Below are positions 54,563 through 63,455 of a stretch of DNA of 64,000 nucleotides, piece by piece. Position 1 is the stretch's first letter; each line of letters begins with the position of its first letter. The DNA lies in contig NZ_JAHYCB010000001.1 of the NCBI RefSeq assembly GCF_019430945.1, positions 372,001-436,000 on the forward strand, in the 5' to 3' direction. A program made the position numbers and the translations under genes. The stretch is from Neorhizobium populisoli (GTDB lineage: Bacteria; Pseudomonadota; Alphaproteobacteria; Rhizobiales; Rhizobiaceae). A model generated the notes under the pieces. It was not told the DNA's origin. It ran no database searches and worked only from the letters and a program-made list of their open reading frames with translations.

Positions 54563-57500
54563 TTATGCATGCTGTTGCAACGGCTCGAAGTCGCCGTCAT
54601 AGGCCGCGTAATCCTGAATTTCCGGCAGTTTCTTCGGCATGTTGCGCAGCTGGGTGGCAATCGTCGGGTCGATCTCGCGAAGGATGTCGGACACCTTGCT
54701 CGGCCGGCCGAGAAGGAAGCCCTGCAGTTCGTCGCAGCCGGCATGCGCCAGGAAAAGCGCCTGTTCCGTCGTCTCGACGCCTTCCGCGACGATCTTCATG
54801 CCAAGCCCCGTGCCGAGCTCGATGATGGTGCGCACGATCACCTGGGCATTTTCCACGATACCGATATTGTTGACGAAGCTGCGATCGATCTTGATCGTGT
54901 CGAAGGGATAACGGCTCAGATAACTCAGCGACGAATAACCGGTGCCGAAATCGTCAAGCGCGATCTGGAAGCCCATTCCCTTCAAGTCATTGAGGATCTG
55001 CACCGCACGCCGGTCGTCCTCGATCAGCACGCCTTCGGTAATCTCCAGCTCGAGGCGGTGTGGATCGGCGCCTGTCGTCTTTAACAGCGAGGCAAGGTCG
55101 GCGACGAAATCTGCGCGGCGGAACTGCAGCGGGCTGACATTGACGCTGATATGCCCTTCGACGCGCTCGAGAAGGCGGCAGGCCTCGGCCAGCACCCATT
55201 CGCCGAGCCGGATGATCTTTCCGGACGCTTCCGCGACGGGGATGAAGTCGCCGGGGCTGATCATGCCGCGCTTCGGATGGTTCCAGCGTAATAGCGCCTC
55301 ATAACCGATAATGTCGCCATTCTCCGCATCGACGCGCGGCTGGAGGTAAAGCTCGAATTCTTCGCGCTGAAGGGCGATCTCCAGATCGACCTCGAGCGCA
55401 CGGCGCTTCTCGATCAGATCGTTCATGCCATGCTTGAACATCCGGCAGGCATTACGCCCGGCATTCTTGGCGTGATAAAGCGCCACGTCGGCACAGCCGA
55501 TCAGCGCATCCATGTCGGTCGCATGTTCCGGGCAGAGCGCGCCGCCGATGCTGACGCTGATATTGACCTGCTCGCCGTGACCGATATCGATCGGCGCAGC
55601 CATCACCGCCAGGACGCGGCTGCCGAAATCTTCAAGCTGTTCCGCCGTCGCGGCATAGGTGAAGATCACCGCAAACTCGTCGCCGCCGAGACGGGCGACG
55701 ATGTTCTGAGGACCAGCCTCGGATTTCAGGCGGTTAGCCGCCTCGCGGATCACCGTATCGCCGGCCTGGTGGCCGTGAATGTCGTTGATATCCTTGAAAC
55801 GGTCGAGATCGACCATGACCACGCCGCTGCTCACCTCTGCCGAACGCGCCACGAGGTCCGTCAGCCGCTCGGCAAACAGGGTGCGGTTGGGCAGGCCCGT
55901 CAGGGAATCATGCATGGCGAGATGCCGCATCCGGCCTTCGGCTGCCTTGCGCTCGCGCAGGTCGACCAGGCAACCGACGCGTACGATTTCGCCCCGATAG
56001 GTCATGTACCGGCCGCGCGCCTGAACCGGAATCCACTCGCCGACGGCGGTCTGTACGCGGATTTCATAGGAACGACCGTCGTCGTCCGTCATCATCTTGG
56101 CGATGATTTCCCGGTCGTCCTTGTCGAGAAAATCGAAGATCGGCTTGCCGATCAGATGGTCCATCGGATAACCGACCAGCTTCACAAGTTGCTCGTTGCC
56201 ATCGACGATCAGGCCGTCGCGATGCATGACGATCGCCTCGAAAGTGGAGTTTGCGATCGCGGCGACGCGCTCGGCCTCTTCGTGGTCGCGCCGCATCTGC
56301 ACCAGTTCGCCGCGATTACGCTCCTCCGCCTCGACATTGTCCATCAGGCGATTGAACAGGCCGGTCAGCTTCTCCGCCTCGTCGCCGTTGACGACCGGCA
56401 GCCGCTTGGTCAGGTCGGCATTGCCATCCAGAAGATCGGAAATCGCATTCTCCACATGGCCGACACCGAGACGGGTCGCGTGTTCGGCGATGTTCAAGCC
56501 CTCCTCCTCATCCTTGGCGGAAACGCGGATGCGCATCAGCCGGTCGAGGCTCCAGAAGAAGGCGTAGCCCAGGCCGAAGGACCAGTAGAAATTGATGCCC
56601 ACGCCGACCAATTGCACATGTAGCTGCGCCAGTCGGCCGCCGGCCGGCAGAAGCTCGACCGGGGCCAGCAGCGCCAGAAGCAGGGTTCCGGCAACGCCGG
56701 CAAAGGCATGCACGCCGATCGCACCGACCGCGTCATCGATCTTCAGCCGCTTTTCGACGAAGGCATTTCCGAAGATCGCTACTGCCCCGCCGATCGCGCC
56801 GATGATCAGCGCATTGGCAGGATCAAGGATATGGCAGCCGGCCGTCACCGCGACGAGGCCGCCGAGCATGCCGGAATTGGCCTTTTCCGGCAGAATCACG
56901 CCATCCTGATAAAAACCGATGATATATCCCACGCAGGTGCCCATGCCGCCGGCAAGCACGGTGTTCATGATGATCGGCGCAATGCTTTCGGAGGCCGAAA
57001 GGGTCGAGCCGCCGTTGAAGCCGATCCAGCCGATGAACAGCAGAAGAGCGCCCGTCGTCGACAGGACAGGGCTATGGCCGGCGATCCGCACCGCCGTACC
57101 GTCCGCGTTGAACCGGCCGATACGCGGGCCGATGACCATGCAGGCGGCCAGCGCCACCCATCCGCCGGTCGAATGCACGACCGTGGATCCGGCAAAATCG
57201 ACAAAGCCCATCTGGGCCAGGATGGCGGTGCCGTTTTCGAACAGGGCGGCACCCCAGACCCAGTGGACGAAGACCGGGTAGATGAGGCCCGACATCACCA
57301 GCGAACCGAACACATAGGCCGGCAGCTTCATGCGCTCTGCCACCGCGCCGGAGACGATCGTCGCGGCGGTGCCGCAGAACATTACCTGGAAGACGAAAAA
57401 CGCCGACTGCCAGGGATCAATATTGCGCAGGAAATAGAAGTCGCCCTGCGTGCCGAAGGGCAATCCGCCCGATCGGCCGAAGGCAAGCATGAAGCCGACG

Positions 57501-57766
57501 GCGGCAAAGGCCACCACGCCGAAGACGAAATCGAGAAGGTTCTTCTGGGCGACGTTGATGGAATTTTTCGATCGCACCATGCCGGCTTCGAGCAGGAGGA
57601 AACCGACCTGCATCAGCATCACCAGACCGGCCGCGACGAGAACCCACGTCATATCCAGACGCGACGTGCTCGACACGGCGTCATCGGCGAAAGCGTAATG
57701 CGGCGCAAGCCAGGCAAAAAGCCCTAAGCCACTGAAACGCATCCAATATAAATGGCGTGATCGCAT
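54563..57766 (-). CDS. Amt ammonium channel fused to HAMP-like, PAS, GGDEF and EAL domains
   Basis: 1067 residues. After a signal peptide (to about 27), residues 35-425 form a full Amt channel with every key position kept: Phe gate F130 and F250, W171, D190, S254 and the twin histidines H198 and H353. The Amt tail EEEGLNIAEHA (420-430) leads into a HAMP-like helix pair (430-480; DLTKRLPVVNGDEAEKLTGL), a PAS domain (about 500-605), GGDEF (615-775; active GGDEF at 694-698, no RxxD I-site) and EAL (785-1045; E823-A-L, N876, ELEITE, D938-D939, K959, E995, Q1015). It should couple ammonium passage or binding to c-di-GMP synthesis or breakdown. Starts at 57766 or 57742 are both possible; neither has a strong ribosome site. 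No glnK lies beside it. Confidence 0.93.
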   Translation of the reverse strand: MRSRHLYWMRFSGLGLFAWLAPHYAFADDAVSSTSRLDMTWVLVAAGLVMLMQVGFLLLEAGMVRSKNSINVAQKNLLDFVFGVVAFAAVGFMLAFGRSGGLPFGTQGDFYFLRNIDPWQSAFFVFQVMFCGTAATIVSGAVAERMKLPAYVFGSLVMSGLIYPVFVHWVWGAALFENGTAILAQMGFVDFAGSTVVHSTGGWVALAACMVIGPRIGRFNADGTAVRIAGHSPVLSTTGALLLFIGWIGFNGGSTLSASESIAPIIMNTVLAGGMGTCVGYIIGFYQDGVILPEKANSGMLGGLVAVTAGCHILDPANALIIGAIGGAVAIFGNAFVEKRLKIDDAVGAIGVHAFAGVAGTLLLALLAPVELLPAGGRLAQLHVQLVGVGINFYWSFGLGYAFFWSLDRLMRIRVSAKDEEEGLNIAEHATRLGVGHVENAISDLLDGNADLTKRLPVVNGDEAEKLTGLFNRLMDNVEAEERNRGELVQMRRDHEEAERVAAIANSTFEAIVMHRDGLIVDGNEQLVKLVGYPMDHLIGKPIFDFLDKDDREIIAKMMTDDDGRSYEIRVQTAVGEWIPVQARGRYMTYRGEIVRVGCLVDLRERKAAEGRMRHLAMHDSLTGLPNRTLFAERLTDLVARSAEVSSGVVMVDLDRFKDINDIHGHQAGDTVIREAANRLKSEAGPQNIVARLGGDEFAVIFTYAATAEQLEDFGSRVLAVMAAPIDIGHGEQVNISVSIGGALCPEHATDMDALIGCADVALYHAKNAGRNACRMFKHGMNDLIEKRRALEVDLEIALQREEFELYLQPRVDAENGDIIGYEALLRWNHPKRGMISPGDFIPVAEASGKIIRLGEWVLAEACRLLERVEGHISVNVSPLQFRRADFVADLASLLKTTGADPHRLELEITEGVLIEDDRRAVQILNDLKGMGFQIALDDFGTGYSSLSYLSRYPFDTIKIDRSFVNNIGIVENAQVIVRTIIELGTGLGMKIVAEGVETTEQALFLAHAGCDELQGFLLGRPSKVSDILREIDPTIATQLRNMPKKLPEIQDYAAYDGDFEPLQQHA

Positions 57767-57866
57767 TAAGCCGACCGCTAAAAGACCACTGGTACAGCGG
57801 CCTACTCTAGGGTGCAGCCCTTAATTTTGAGTGTTGATCGCAATTTTGTTCACAATACGGAACAGA

Positions 57867-58190
57867 TTATGCGTTGCGGGACTTGGCACCGTCGGAGAAC
57901 AGCGATGCGCCATTCTGGTCGATGATCTGCTGGGCCTTCTTGACCGTGTATTCCACCGCGTCTTCCATCGACGTGAAGACATCGGCACGCACGAAGGTGC
58001 GTTCCAGGATCTCGCCGTTCACATCCTTCTCGATACGGCCTGCCAGCCGGAACTGGCTGCCTTCGCGGATCGGTGCCGGATGGATGAGGCAGCCGGCATA
58101 CTCCACCGATTCTACCTTGGACGCGGGAGCCTCGGCGGACTTTGCGCCACCGGAGAACATCGACAGGATATTGGACAAGAACGAAGCCAT
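57867..58190 (-). CDS. HlyU-family protein
   Basis: 107 residues. MASFLSNILSMFSGGAKSAE is a short leader; the core YAGCLIHPAPIREGSQFRLA then GRIEKDVNGEILERTFVRAD and AVEYTVKKAQQIIDQNGASL match the rhizobial HlyU family, usually annotated as a transcriptional regulator though it lacks an obvious DNA-binding motif. It lies just upstream of the Amt fusion on the same strand, with 100 bases between. Confidence 0.88.
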   Translation of the reverse strand: MASFLSNILSMFSGGAKSAEAPASKVESVEYAGCLIHPAPIREGSQFRLAGRIEKDVNGEILERTFVRADVFTSMEDAVEYTVKKAQQIIDQNGASLFSDGAKSRNA

Positions 58191-58294
58191 GGCGGCTGAC
58201 TAGCATATTCCTTTGTAGGCCGGAAGCGGGGCGGCCAAGGAAAAGACGCGATCGAACGTCTGAGGAGATATCCGACCGATCCGGGAGATTTCGC

Positions 58295-59314
58295 ATGAAA
58301 TGGAAAATCGTCGCTGCCCTGCCCGTTGCCGCGATCGGTGCCCTGTGGATCGGCAATACGGCGATGTTTTCGCACTTTCCAGAGGACCGGGCGTTGAGGA
58401 TCATCGCCCATCGCGGCCAGCACCAGATCTTCGACCGGACCGACCTTGCAAACGACACCTGCACGGCGAGCCGGATTTTCCCGTCTACCCATCCCTATCT
58501 GGAAAACACGATCGCCGGCATGAAGGCAGCCTTCGATGCGGGTGCGGATATCGTCGAACTCGACGTTCACCTGACCCCGGATAGGCAGTTCGCCGTCTTC
58601 CACGACTGGACGCTCGACTGCCGCACTGAGGCCAAGGGCGTGACCGAGCTAACGCGGATGAGCGTGTTGAAGACGCTCGACATCGGTTACGGATATACGG
58701 CTGATGGCGGCAGGACTTTCCCTTTTCGCGGCAAGGGCGTCGGGTTGATGCCGACCCTGCCCGAGGTTTATCAGGCGCTGCCGCAGGGTCGTTTCCTCGT
58801 CAATTTCAAAAGCCGGCGGGTGGAAGAAGGCGAGGCACTGGCGGCACTCGTCAACGATCAACCTGCCTTCCGTAACGTAACCTTTGGCGTTTACGGCGGC
58901 GACCGGCCGACGGAAAAAAGCATGTCTCTGATCAGCGATCTGCCGGGTTATTCGGCGTCTTCCGCCAAATCCTGCCTTCTCAATTATCTGGCGTTTGGCT
59001 GGAGCGGTTATGTGCCGGAAGCCTGTCGCGGCGGTCTGGTGCCGGTGCCGGCAAATTATGCCTTCCTGCTTTGGGGATGGCCGCAGCGCTTTTATGGGCG
59101 AATGCAAGCAGCCGGATCGGATGTCGTGCTGCTCGGCCCGTTCGAGACCGGCGATAGCGGCAGCGCCGGTATCGACGATGCTGCTGCGTGGGATCTGGTG
59201 CCGGACGGCTTTCCCGGGCTGGTCTGGACGAATGTGATCGAGAAGACAAAGCCGGAAGTGGAGCGGCGCGGGTTTTGCGCTCGGACGGCGAAGCCGGTGA
59301 TATGTGGTCGGTAG
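58295..59314 (+). CDS. Glycerophosphodiester phosphodiesterase-family protein
   Basis: 339 residues from ATG 58295, with GGGAG upstream. An N-terminal membrane anchor (IVAALPVAAIGALWIGNTAM) is followed by the GDPD barrel: IIAHRGQHQIF (catalytic HRG), THPYLENTIAGMKAAFDAGA, DIVELDVHLTPDRQFAVFHD with metal-binding ExD and the second catalytic His. It lies in the envelope. The C-terminal half diverges from classical GlpQ, so the natural substrate is uncertain. Confidence 0.9.
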   Translation: MKWKIVAALPVAAIGALWIGNTAMFSHFPEDRALRIIAHRGQHQIFDRTDLANDTCTASRIFPSTHPYLENTIAGMKAAFDAGADIVELDVHLTPDRQFAVFHDWTLDCRTEAKGVTELTRMSVLKTLDIGYGYTADGGRTFPFRGKGVGLMPTLPEVYQALPQGRFLVNFKSRRVEEGEALAALVNDQPAFRNVTFGVYGGDRPTEKSMSLISDLPGYSASSAKSCLLNYLAFGWSGYVPEACRGGLVPVPANYAFLLWGWPQRFYGRMQAAGSDVVLLGPFETGDSGSAGIDDAAAWDLVPDGFPGLVWTNVIEKTKPEVERRGFCARTAKPVICGR

Positions 59315-59395
59315 ATTTTTTGTGACGTGAAATGCCTTTATTCTCGCGATCGAGGTGTGGAGGCAGTGGAAGGAGAGCACGGCGGTGCCGCGATC

Positions 59396-59535
59396 TCCGT
59401 TTCTTCCCCCTTGCGGGGAAGATGTCGCCAGAGGCGACAGATGGGGGTGGTGCCACAAACCCAACATAGAATATGCTGAACCACCCCCATCTGTCTGCTC
59501 CGCTGACATCTTCCCCGCAAGGGGGAAGATGGGAG
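59396..59535. repeat. RIME-like palindromic element, copy 3 (arms exchanged)
   Basis: The same long inverted repeat as copies 1 and 2. The inner palindromes are swapped: left TGTCGCCAGAGGCGACA, right TGTCTGCTCCGCTGACA (a degenerate version of the AGC type). The centre (ATATGCTGAACCACCCC) keeps the orientation of the other copies. Confidence 0.85.
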
Positions 59536-59593
59536 TGCGTGGTACCACTTCACCTTCAATATGCGACTACGTGCTATTTTCACGGAGATCCAA

Positions 59594-60592
59594 ATGCGGA
59601 GGATATCGTTTTCGTGGCGGCTCATCCTTTACGCCTTGCTGGTGTTGATAATCGGCACCGGCTTTCTCCTCACCCAAGGACCACGCATGCCGCCTGAAGG
59701 ATTTCCGGTTTTCGACAAGGCAAATCTCGGCACCGACCTTGATGCCTATCTCGCCGCCAGCGAACGCCGCTATCCGGATATCCGGCCGGGCGATGCGAAA
59801 CTCATCCTCTGGGCCGATCCGGCAACCAAGGCGAAGACGCCGTTCTCGATCGTCTACCTGCATGGCTTTTCGGCATCGGGGGAAGAGTTGCGCCCCCTGC
59901 CCGACAAGGTCGCCGCCGCACTCGGCGCCAACCTGTTCTTCACCCGGCTTGCGGGCCATGGCCGCAGCAGCGAGGCGATGGGCGAAGCGCGGTTGGAAGA
60001 CTGGCTGGCGGACTTTTCCGAAGCACTCGCCATCGGCGAGGCATTGGGCGAACGCGTCATCCTGATGGGCACATCGACCGGCGGCTCGCTCGCGACACTG
60101 GCGCTTGCCGACCCGAAGATCGCGCCGCGCGTCTCCGCCGCCGTGTTCTTCTCACCGAATTACGGCATCAACAGCTTTGGCGCCTTCCTGCTGACGACGC
60201 CGATCGCACCGCAGCTCTCACGCCTGCTGATCGGCCCGACACGCAGTTTCGCGCCGTATAACGAGGGACATGCTGCGCATTGGACGACGCAATATCCGAC
60301 CAGCGCGCTTCTGCCGATGGCGGCGCTGGTGAAGCTGTCGGTCAACGGCCCGGTCGAGCAGGTCCGAACGCCTGCCCTCTTCGTCTATTCGTCGCTGGAC
60401 CATATCGTCAGGCCCGACAAGGTGCGCGACGTCGCCGGCCGCTGGGGCGGCCCACACGAGATCTTCGACGCCGGCAAAACGGACGATCCCAGCAATCACG
60501 TGATTGCCGGCGACATCATGTCTCCCGGCACGACCGGCGCTCTGGCCGACCGCACAATCAGCTGGCTGAAATCGACGCTTGGCGTCAGATGA
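59594..60592 (+). CDS. Membrane-anchored alpha/beta hydrolase
   Basis: 332 residues from ATG 59594 (MRRISFSWRLILYALLVLII) with GGAG upstream. One N-terminal helix anchors or exports it. Oxyanion loop VYLHGFSASGEEL, LAGHGRSSEAM, nucleophile elbow LMGTSTGGSLAT, acid in YSSLDHIV, His near NHVIAGD. Carboxylesterase- or lipase-like by family. Its end overlaps the convergent ilvA gene by 8 bases. Confidence 0.9.
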   Translation: MRRISFSWRLILYALLVLIIGTGFLLTQGPRMPPEGFPVFDKANLGTDLDAYLAASERRYPDIRPGDAKLILWADPATKAKTPFSIVYLHGFSASGEELRPLPDKVAAALGANLFFTRLAGHGRSSEAMGEARLEDWLADFSEALAIGEALGERVILMGTSTGGSLATLALADPKIAPRVSAAVFFSPNYGINSFGAFLLTTPIAPQLSRLLIGPTRSFAPYNEGHAAHWTTQYPTSALLPMAALVKLSVNGPVEQVRTPALFVYSSLDHIVRPDKVRDVAGRWGGPHEIFDAGKTDDPSNHVIAGDIMSPGTTGALADRTISWLKSTLGVR

Positions 60593-61859
60593 CCAGATTG
60601 GCGAGAATCTCGTTCTCGGTAATATCCTCATAGCCGAGGCCGGCCGTCTCGAAACGTTCGACGAGGCCTGCGAAATTCTCCGGGTTCGCCGTTTCAATGC
60701 CGATCAGGATCGAGCCGAAATTGCGGGCCGATTTCTTCAGGTATTCGAAACGGGCGATATCATCGTCCGGGCCGAGCAGGTTGAGAAAATCGCGCAGGGC
60801 GCCGGGGCGCTGCGGCAGGCGCAGGATGAAGTATTTCTTCACCCCGGCATACCGCATGGCGCGTTCCTTGACGTCCGGCAGGCGCTCGAAATCGAAATTG
60901 CCGCCCGAGACGACGCAGACCACCGTCTTGCCGGCGAGCTTTTCTCGGCCCAAAGCCTCGAGCACGGTGATCGACAGCGCGCCGGCCGGTTCCAGCACGA
61001 CGCCTTCGACATTCAGCATTTCGGTGATCGTCACGCAGATGGCATTTTCCGGCATCAGCATGACCTGATCGGCTGAGAACGTCTTCAGCGCCGCGAAATT
61101 CAGGTCGCCGATGCGCGCCACCGCCGCCCCGTCGACGAAATTGTCGAGTTTTGCGAGCGTGATCGGTTCGCCGGCGAGCAGGCTTTTCTTCAGGCTCGGA
61201 GCGCCTTCCGGCTCGGTGAAGATGAAGTTTTCGGGCGCCACGACGTCTTTCAGATAACCGGTCGTGCCGGAGGACAGGCCACCGCCGCCGACCGGCAGGA
61301 TGACGAGATCGGGGATTACGCCTTCCGGCAACTGGTCGACGATCTCGGCCGCCACTGTCGCCTGGCCCTCGATGATGTCACGGTCGTCGAAGGGCGGCAC
61401 CATCATGCCGCCGGTCTCTTCCACATGCTTGCGGGCCGCCGCATAGCACTGGTCGAAAATATCGCCGATCAGCCTGATGGTGATGAACTTGCCGCCGAAC
61501 ATGCGGGTCTTGTCGATCTTCTGCTGCGGCGTGGTGACCGGCATGAAGACGACGCCCGGCACTTCGAAATGGCGGCAAACGAAGGCAAAACCCTGCGCAT
61601 GATTGCCGGCGGAAGCGCAGACGAAGGTCCGGTCTTTTGCACCAGCCGCGATCGCCTTGCGGAAGAAATTGAACGCCCCGCGGATCTTGTAGGAGCGCAC
61701 CGGCGAAAGATCTTCGCGCTTCAACCAGATGTCGGCGCCATAACGGCGGCTGAGATGCTCGTTCATCTGCAGCGGCGTTTCGGGGAAAATTTCCCGCATC
61801 GCCGCCTTGGCTTCGTCCACTCCGGCTTTACTTACGCCTGCTTCGGTCACTTCGGTCAT
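60585..61859 (-). CDS. ilvA: Threonine ammonia-lyase (deaminase)
   Basis: A 424-residue PLP enzyme converting threonine to 2-oxobutyrate, the first step to isoleucine. PLP lysine in RSYKIRGAFNF, SAGNHAQGFA, phosphate loop LPVGGGGLSSGT, then one C-terminal ACT-like regulatory region (KKYFILRLPQRPGALRDFLN). One regulatory unit rather than two is the short form as in Bacillus IlvA. Confidence 0.93.
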   Translation of the reverse strand: MTEVTEAGVSKAGVDEAKAAMREIFPETPLQMNEHLSRRYGADIWLKREDLSPVRSYKIRGAFNFFRKAIAAGAKDRTFVCASAGNHAQGFAFVCRHFEVPGVVFMPVTTPQQKIDKTRMFGGKFITIRLIGDIFDQCYAAARKHVEETGGMMVPPFDDRDIIEGQATVAAEIVDQLPEGVIPDLVILPVGGGGLSSGTTGYLKDVVAPENFIFTEPEGAPSLKKSLLAGEPITLAKLDNFVDGAAVARIGDLNFAALKTFSADQVMLMPENAICVTITEMLNVEGVVLEPAGALSITVLEALGREKLAGKTVVCVVSGGNFDFERLPDVKERAMRYAGVKKYFILRLPQRPGALRDFLNLLGPDDDIARFEYLKKSARNFGSILIGIETANPENFAGLVERFETAGLGYEDITENEILANLVI

Positions 61860-61976
61860 CCATTGAAATCAAAGAACGGCCCCGCTATGCCATAGGCGAA
61901 GGGGTGGTGACAAATATCTTTCCGTCGCACCGCAACAGGACCACCACAACAGGCCCAGCGCAGCAAGGATGACTTT

Positions 61977-63434
61977 TTGAACGCCAGCCTCTTTCGCTCG
62001 GTCATCTACATCACGGCGCTTTCGGCGCTCTATCTTTCCGCTGCGATGTTCATTCCGGCGCTGATAGACCTTTATTACGGTCATCCCGACTGGCAGGTCT
62101 TCGCCATGTCCGGCTTCATGGTCGGCGGCTTTTCGGCAGGTGCCGCACTCGCCACCCGCGGCGAGCCGCCGGTCTTCAACAAGCGCCTCGGTTTCCTGCT
62201 GGTCAATGTCCTGTGGATCATGTTCTCGGTGGTCGGCGCCATTCCGCTTTACCTCGCGGAATATCCGACGACGTTTGCCCAGGCGCTGTTCGAATCGGTA
62301 TCCGGCATTACCACGACCGGTTCGACCGTGATGGTCGGGCTCGACAGCCAACCGCCGGGCATCCTGCTCTGGCGATCGCTGCTCACCTGGCTCGGCGGCA
62401 TCGGCATCGTCGGCCTCGGGCTTTTCGTGCTGCCGTTCCTGAAAGTCGGCGGCGCCTCGATCTTCAAGCTCGAATCATCGGAGACCAACGATAAGCCCTT
62501 TGCCCGACTTGCGAGCTTCACCCGTGCGTTTCTCGCCGTCTATATCCTGCTGACGATCGCCTGCACTGTCGCCTACGACATGGCCGGGATGAATCATTTT
62601 GATGCGCTGAACCATGCGCTGTCGACGGTCGCCACCGCAGGCTTCTCGACGCACGATGCGTCTTTCGGTTATTTCAAGGATAACCAGGCCATCCTGATTT
62701 TCGGCACTGTGTTCCTGACCATCTGCAGCCTACCATTCTCGGTGCTGATCCTGCTCGCCATGCGCGGCCGGATGGATACGCTGCGTGATCCGCAGATCAT
62801 TGTATTCCTCGGCTATCTCTGCGGGTTTTCGATCGCGCTCGGCGTGTACAATCATCTGCGCAACGGCGTGGAACTGGATTATGCGCTGATCCACTCCTTC
62901 TTCAACATGTCCTCGATCCTTTCGACCGGCGGTTTTGCCAGCGACGACTATACGCTTTGGGGTCCCTTCGCGATCATGCTCGCCTTTTTCGCGACGTTCA
63001 TGGGCGGCTGCTCGGGCTCGACCGCCGGCGGCATCAAGGCCTATCGTTTCGTGGTGATGTTCAACAGTGCGCGGGCCGGCCTGAACAAGCTCATCTATCC
63101 GAGCGCCATCTATCCGGTGCGTTACGGCGCGATGACGATCGATGCCGAAACCCAACGCGGCGTTTTCCTGTTCGTCAGCCTGTTCCTGTTTCTCTGGGTG
63201 GTCGGCAGTCTCGGCATGACGATGCTCGGCTACGATATCCTGACATCGCTGTCCGGCGTTTTGACCTGCCTGTCGAATGTCGGCCCCGGCATCGGCTCGA
63301 TCATCGGCCCGGTCGGCAATTTCTCGACGCTCAGCGATCCGGCGCTCTATCTCCTGTCGGTGATGATGCTGCTCGGCCGCCTGGAAATCCTGACCGTACT
63401 GGTGCTGCTCACCCCGGCCTTCTGGCGTTATTGA
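61977..63434 (+). CDS. trkH: TrkH-family potassium uptake protein
   Basis: 485 residues with about ten helices and four selectivity-loop repeats: SGITTTGSTVMVGLD, STVATAGFSTHDA, SSILSTGGFASDD and LSNVGPGIGSIIG. The start is a TTG at 61977 with AAGGA 7 bases before; the nearby ATG reads straight into a stop. TrkH needs the cytosolic NAD-binding subunit TrkA, which is not in this window. Confidence 0.93.
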   Translation: MNASLFRSVIYITALSALYLSAAMFIPALIDLYYGHPDWQVFAMSGFMVGGFSAGAALATRGEPPVFNKRLGFLLVNVLWIMFSVVGAIPLYLAEYPTTFAQALFESVSGITTTGSTVMVGLDSQPPGILLWRSLLTWLGGIGIVGLGLFVLPFLKVGGASIFKLESSETNDKPFARLASFTRAFLAVYILLTIACTVAYDMAGMNHFDALNHALSTVATAGFSTHDASFGYFKDNQAILIFGTVFLTICSLPFSVLILLAMRGRMDTLRDPQIIVFLGYLCGFSIALGVYNHLRNGVELDYALIHSFFNMSSILSTGGFASDDYTLWGPFAIMLAFFATFMGGCSGSTAGGIKAYRFVVMFNSARAGLNKLIYPSAIYPVRYGAMTIDAETQRGVFLFVSLFLFLWVVGSLGMTMLGYDILTSLSGVLTCLSNVGPGIGSIIGPVGNFSTLSDPALYLLSVMMLLGRLEILTVLVLLTPAFWRY

Positions 63435-63455
63435 CGCAGCTAACGCTTGGATCGA

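Noticed and set aside
55430..56623. 397-codon plus-strand frame opposite the Amt-GGDEF-EAL gene
   Set aside because: Antisense to conserved PAS/GGDEF/EAL coding sequence; composition is typical of a shadow frame.
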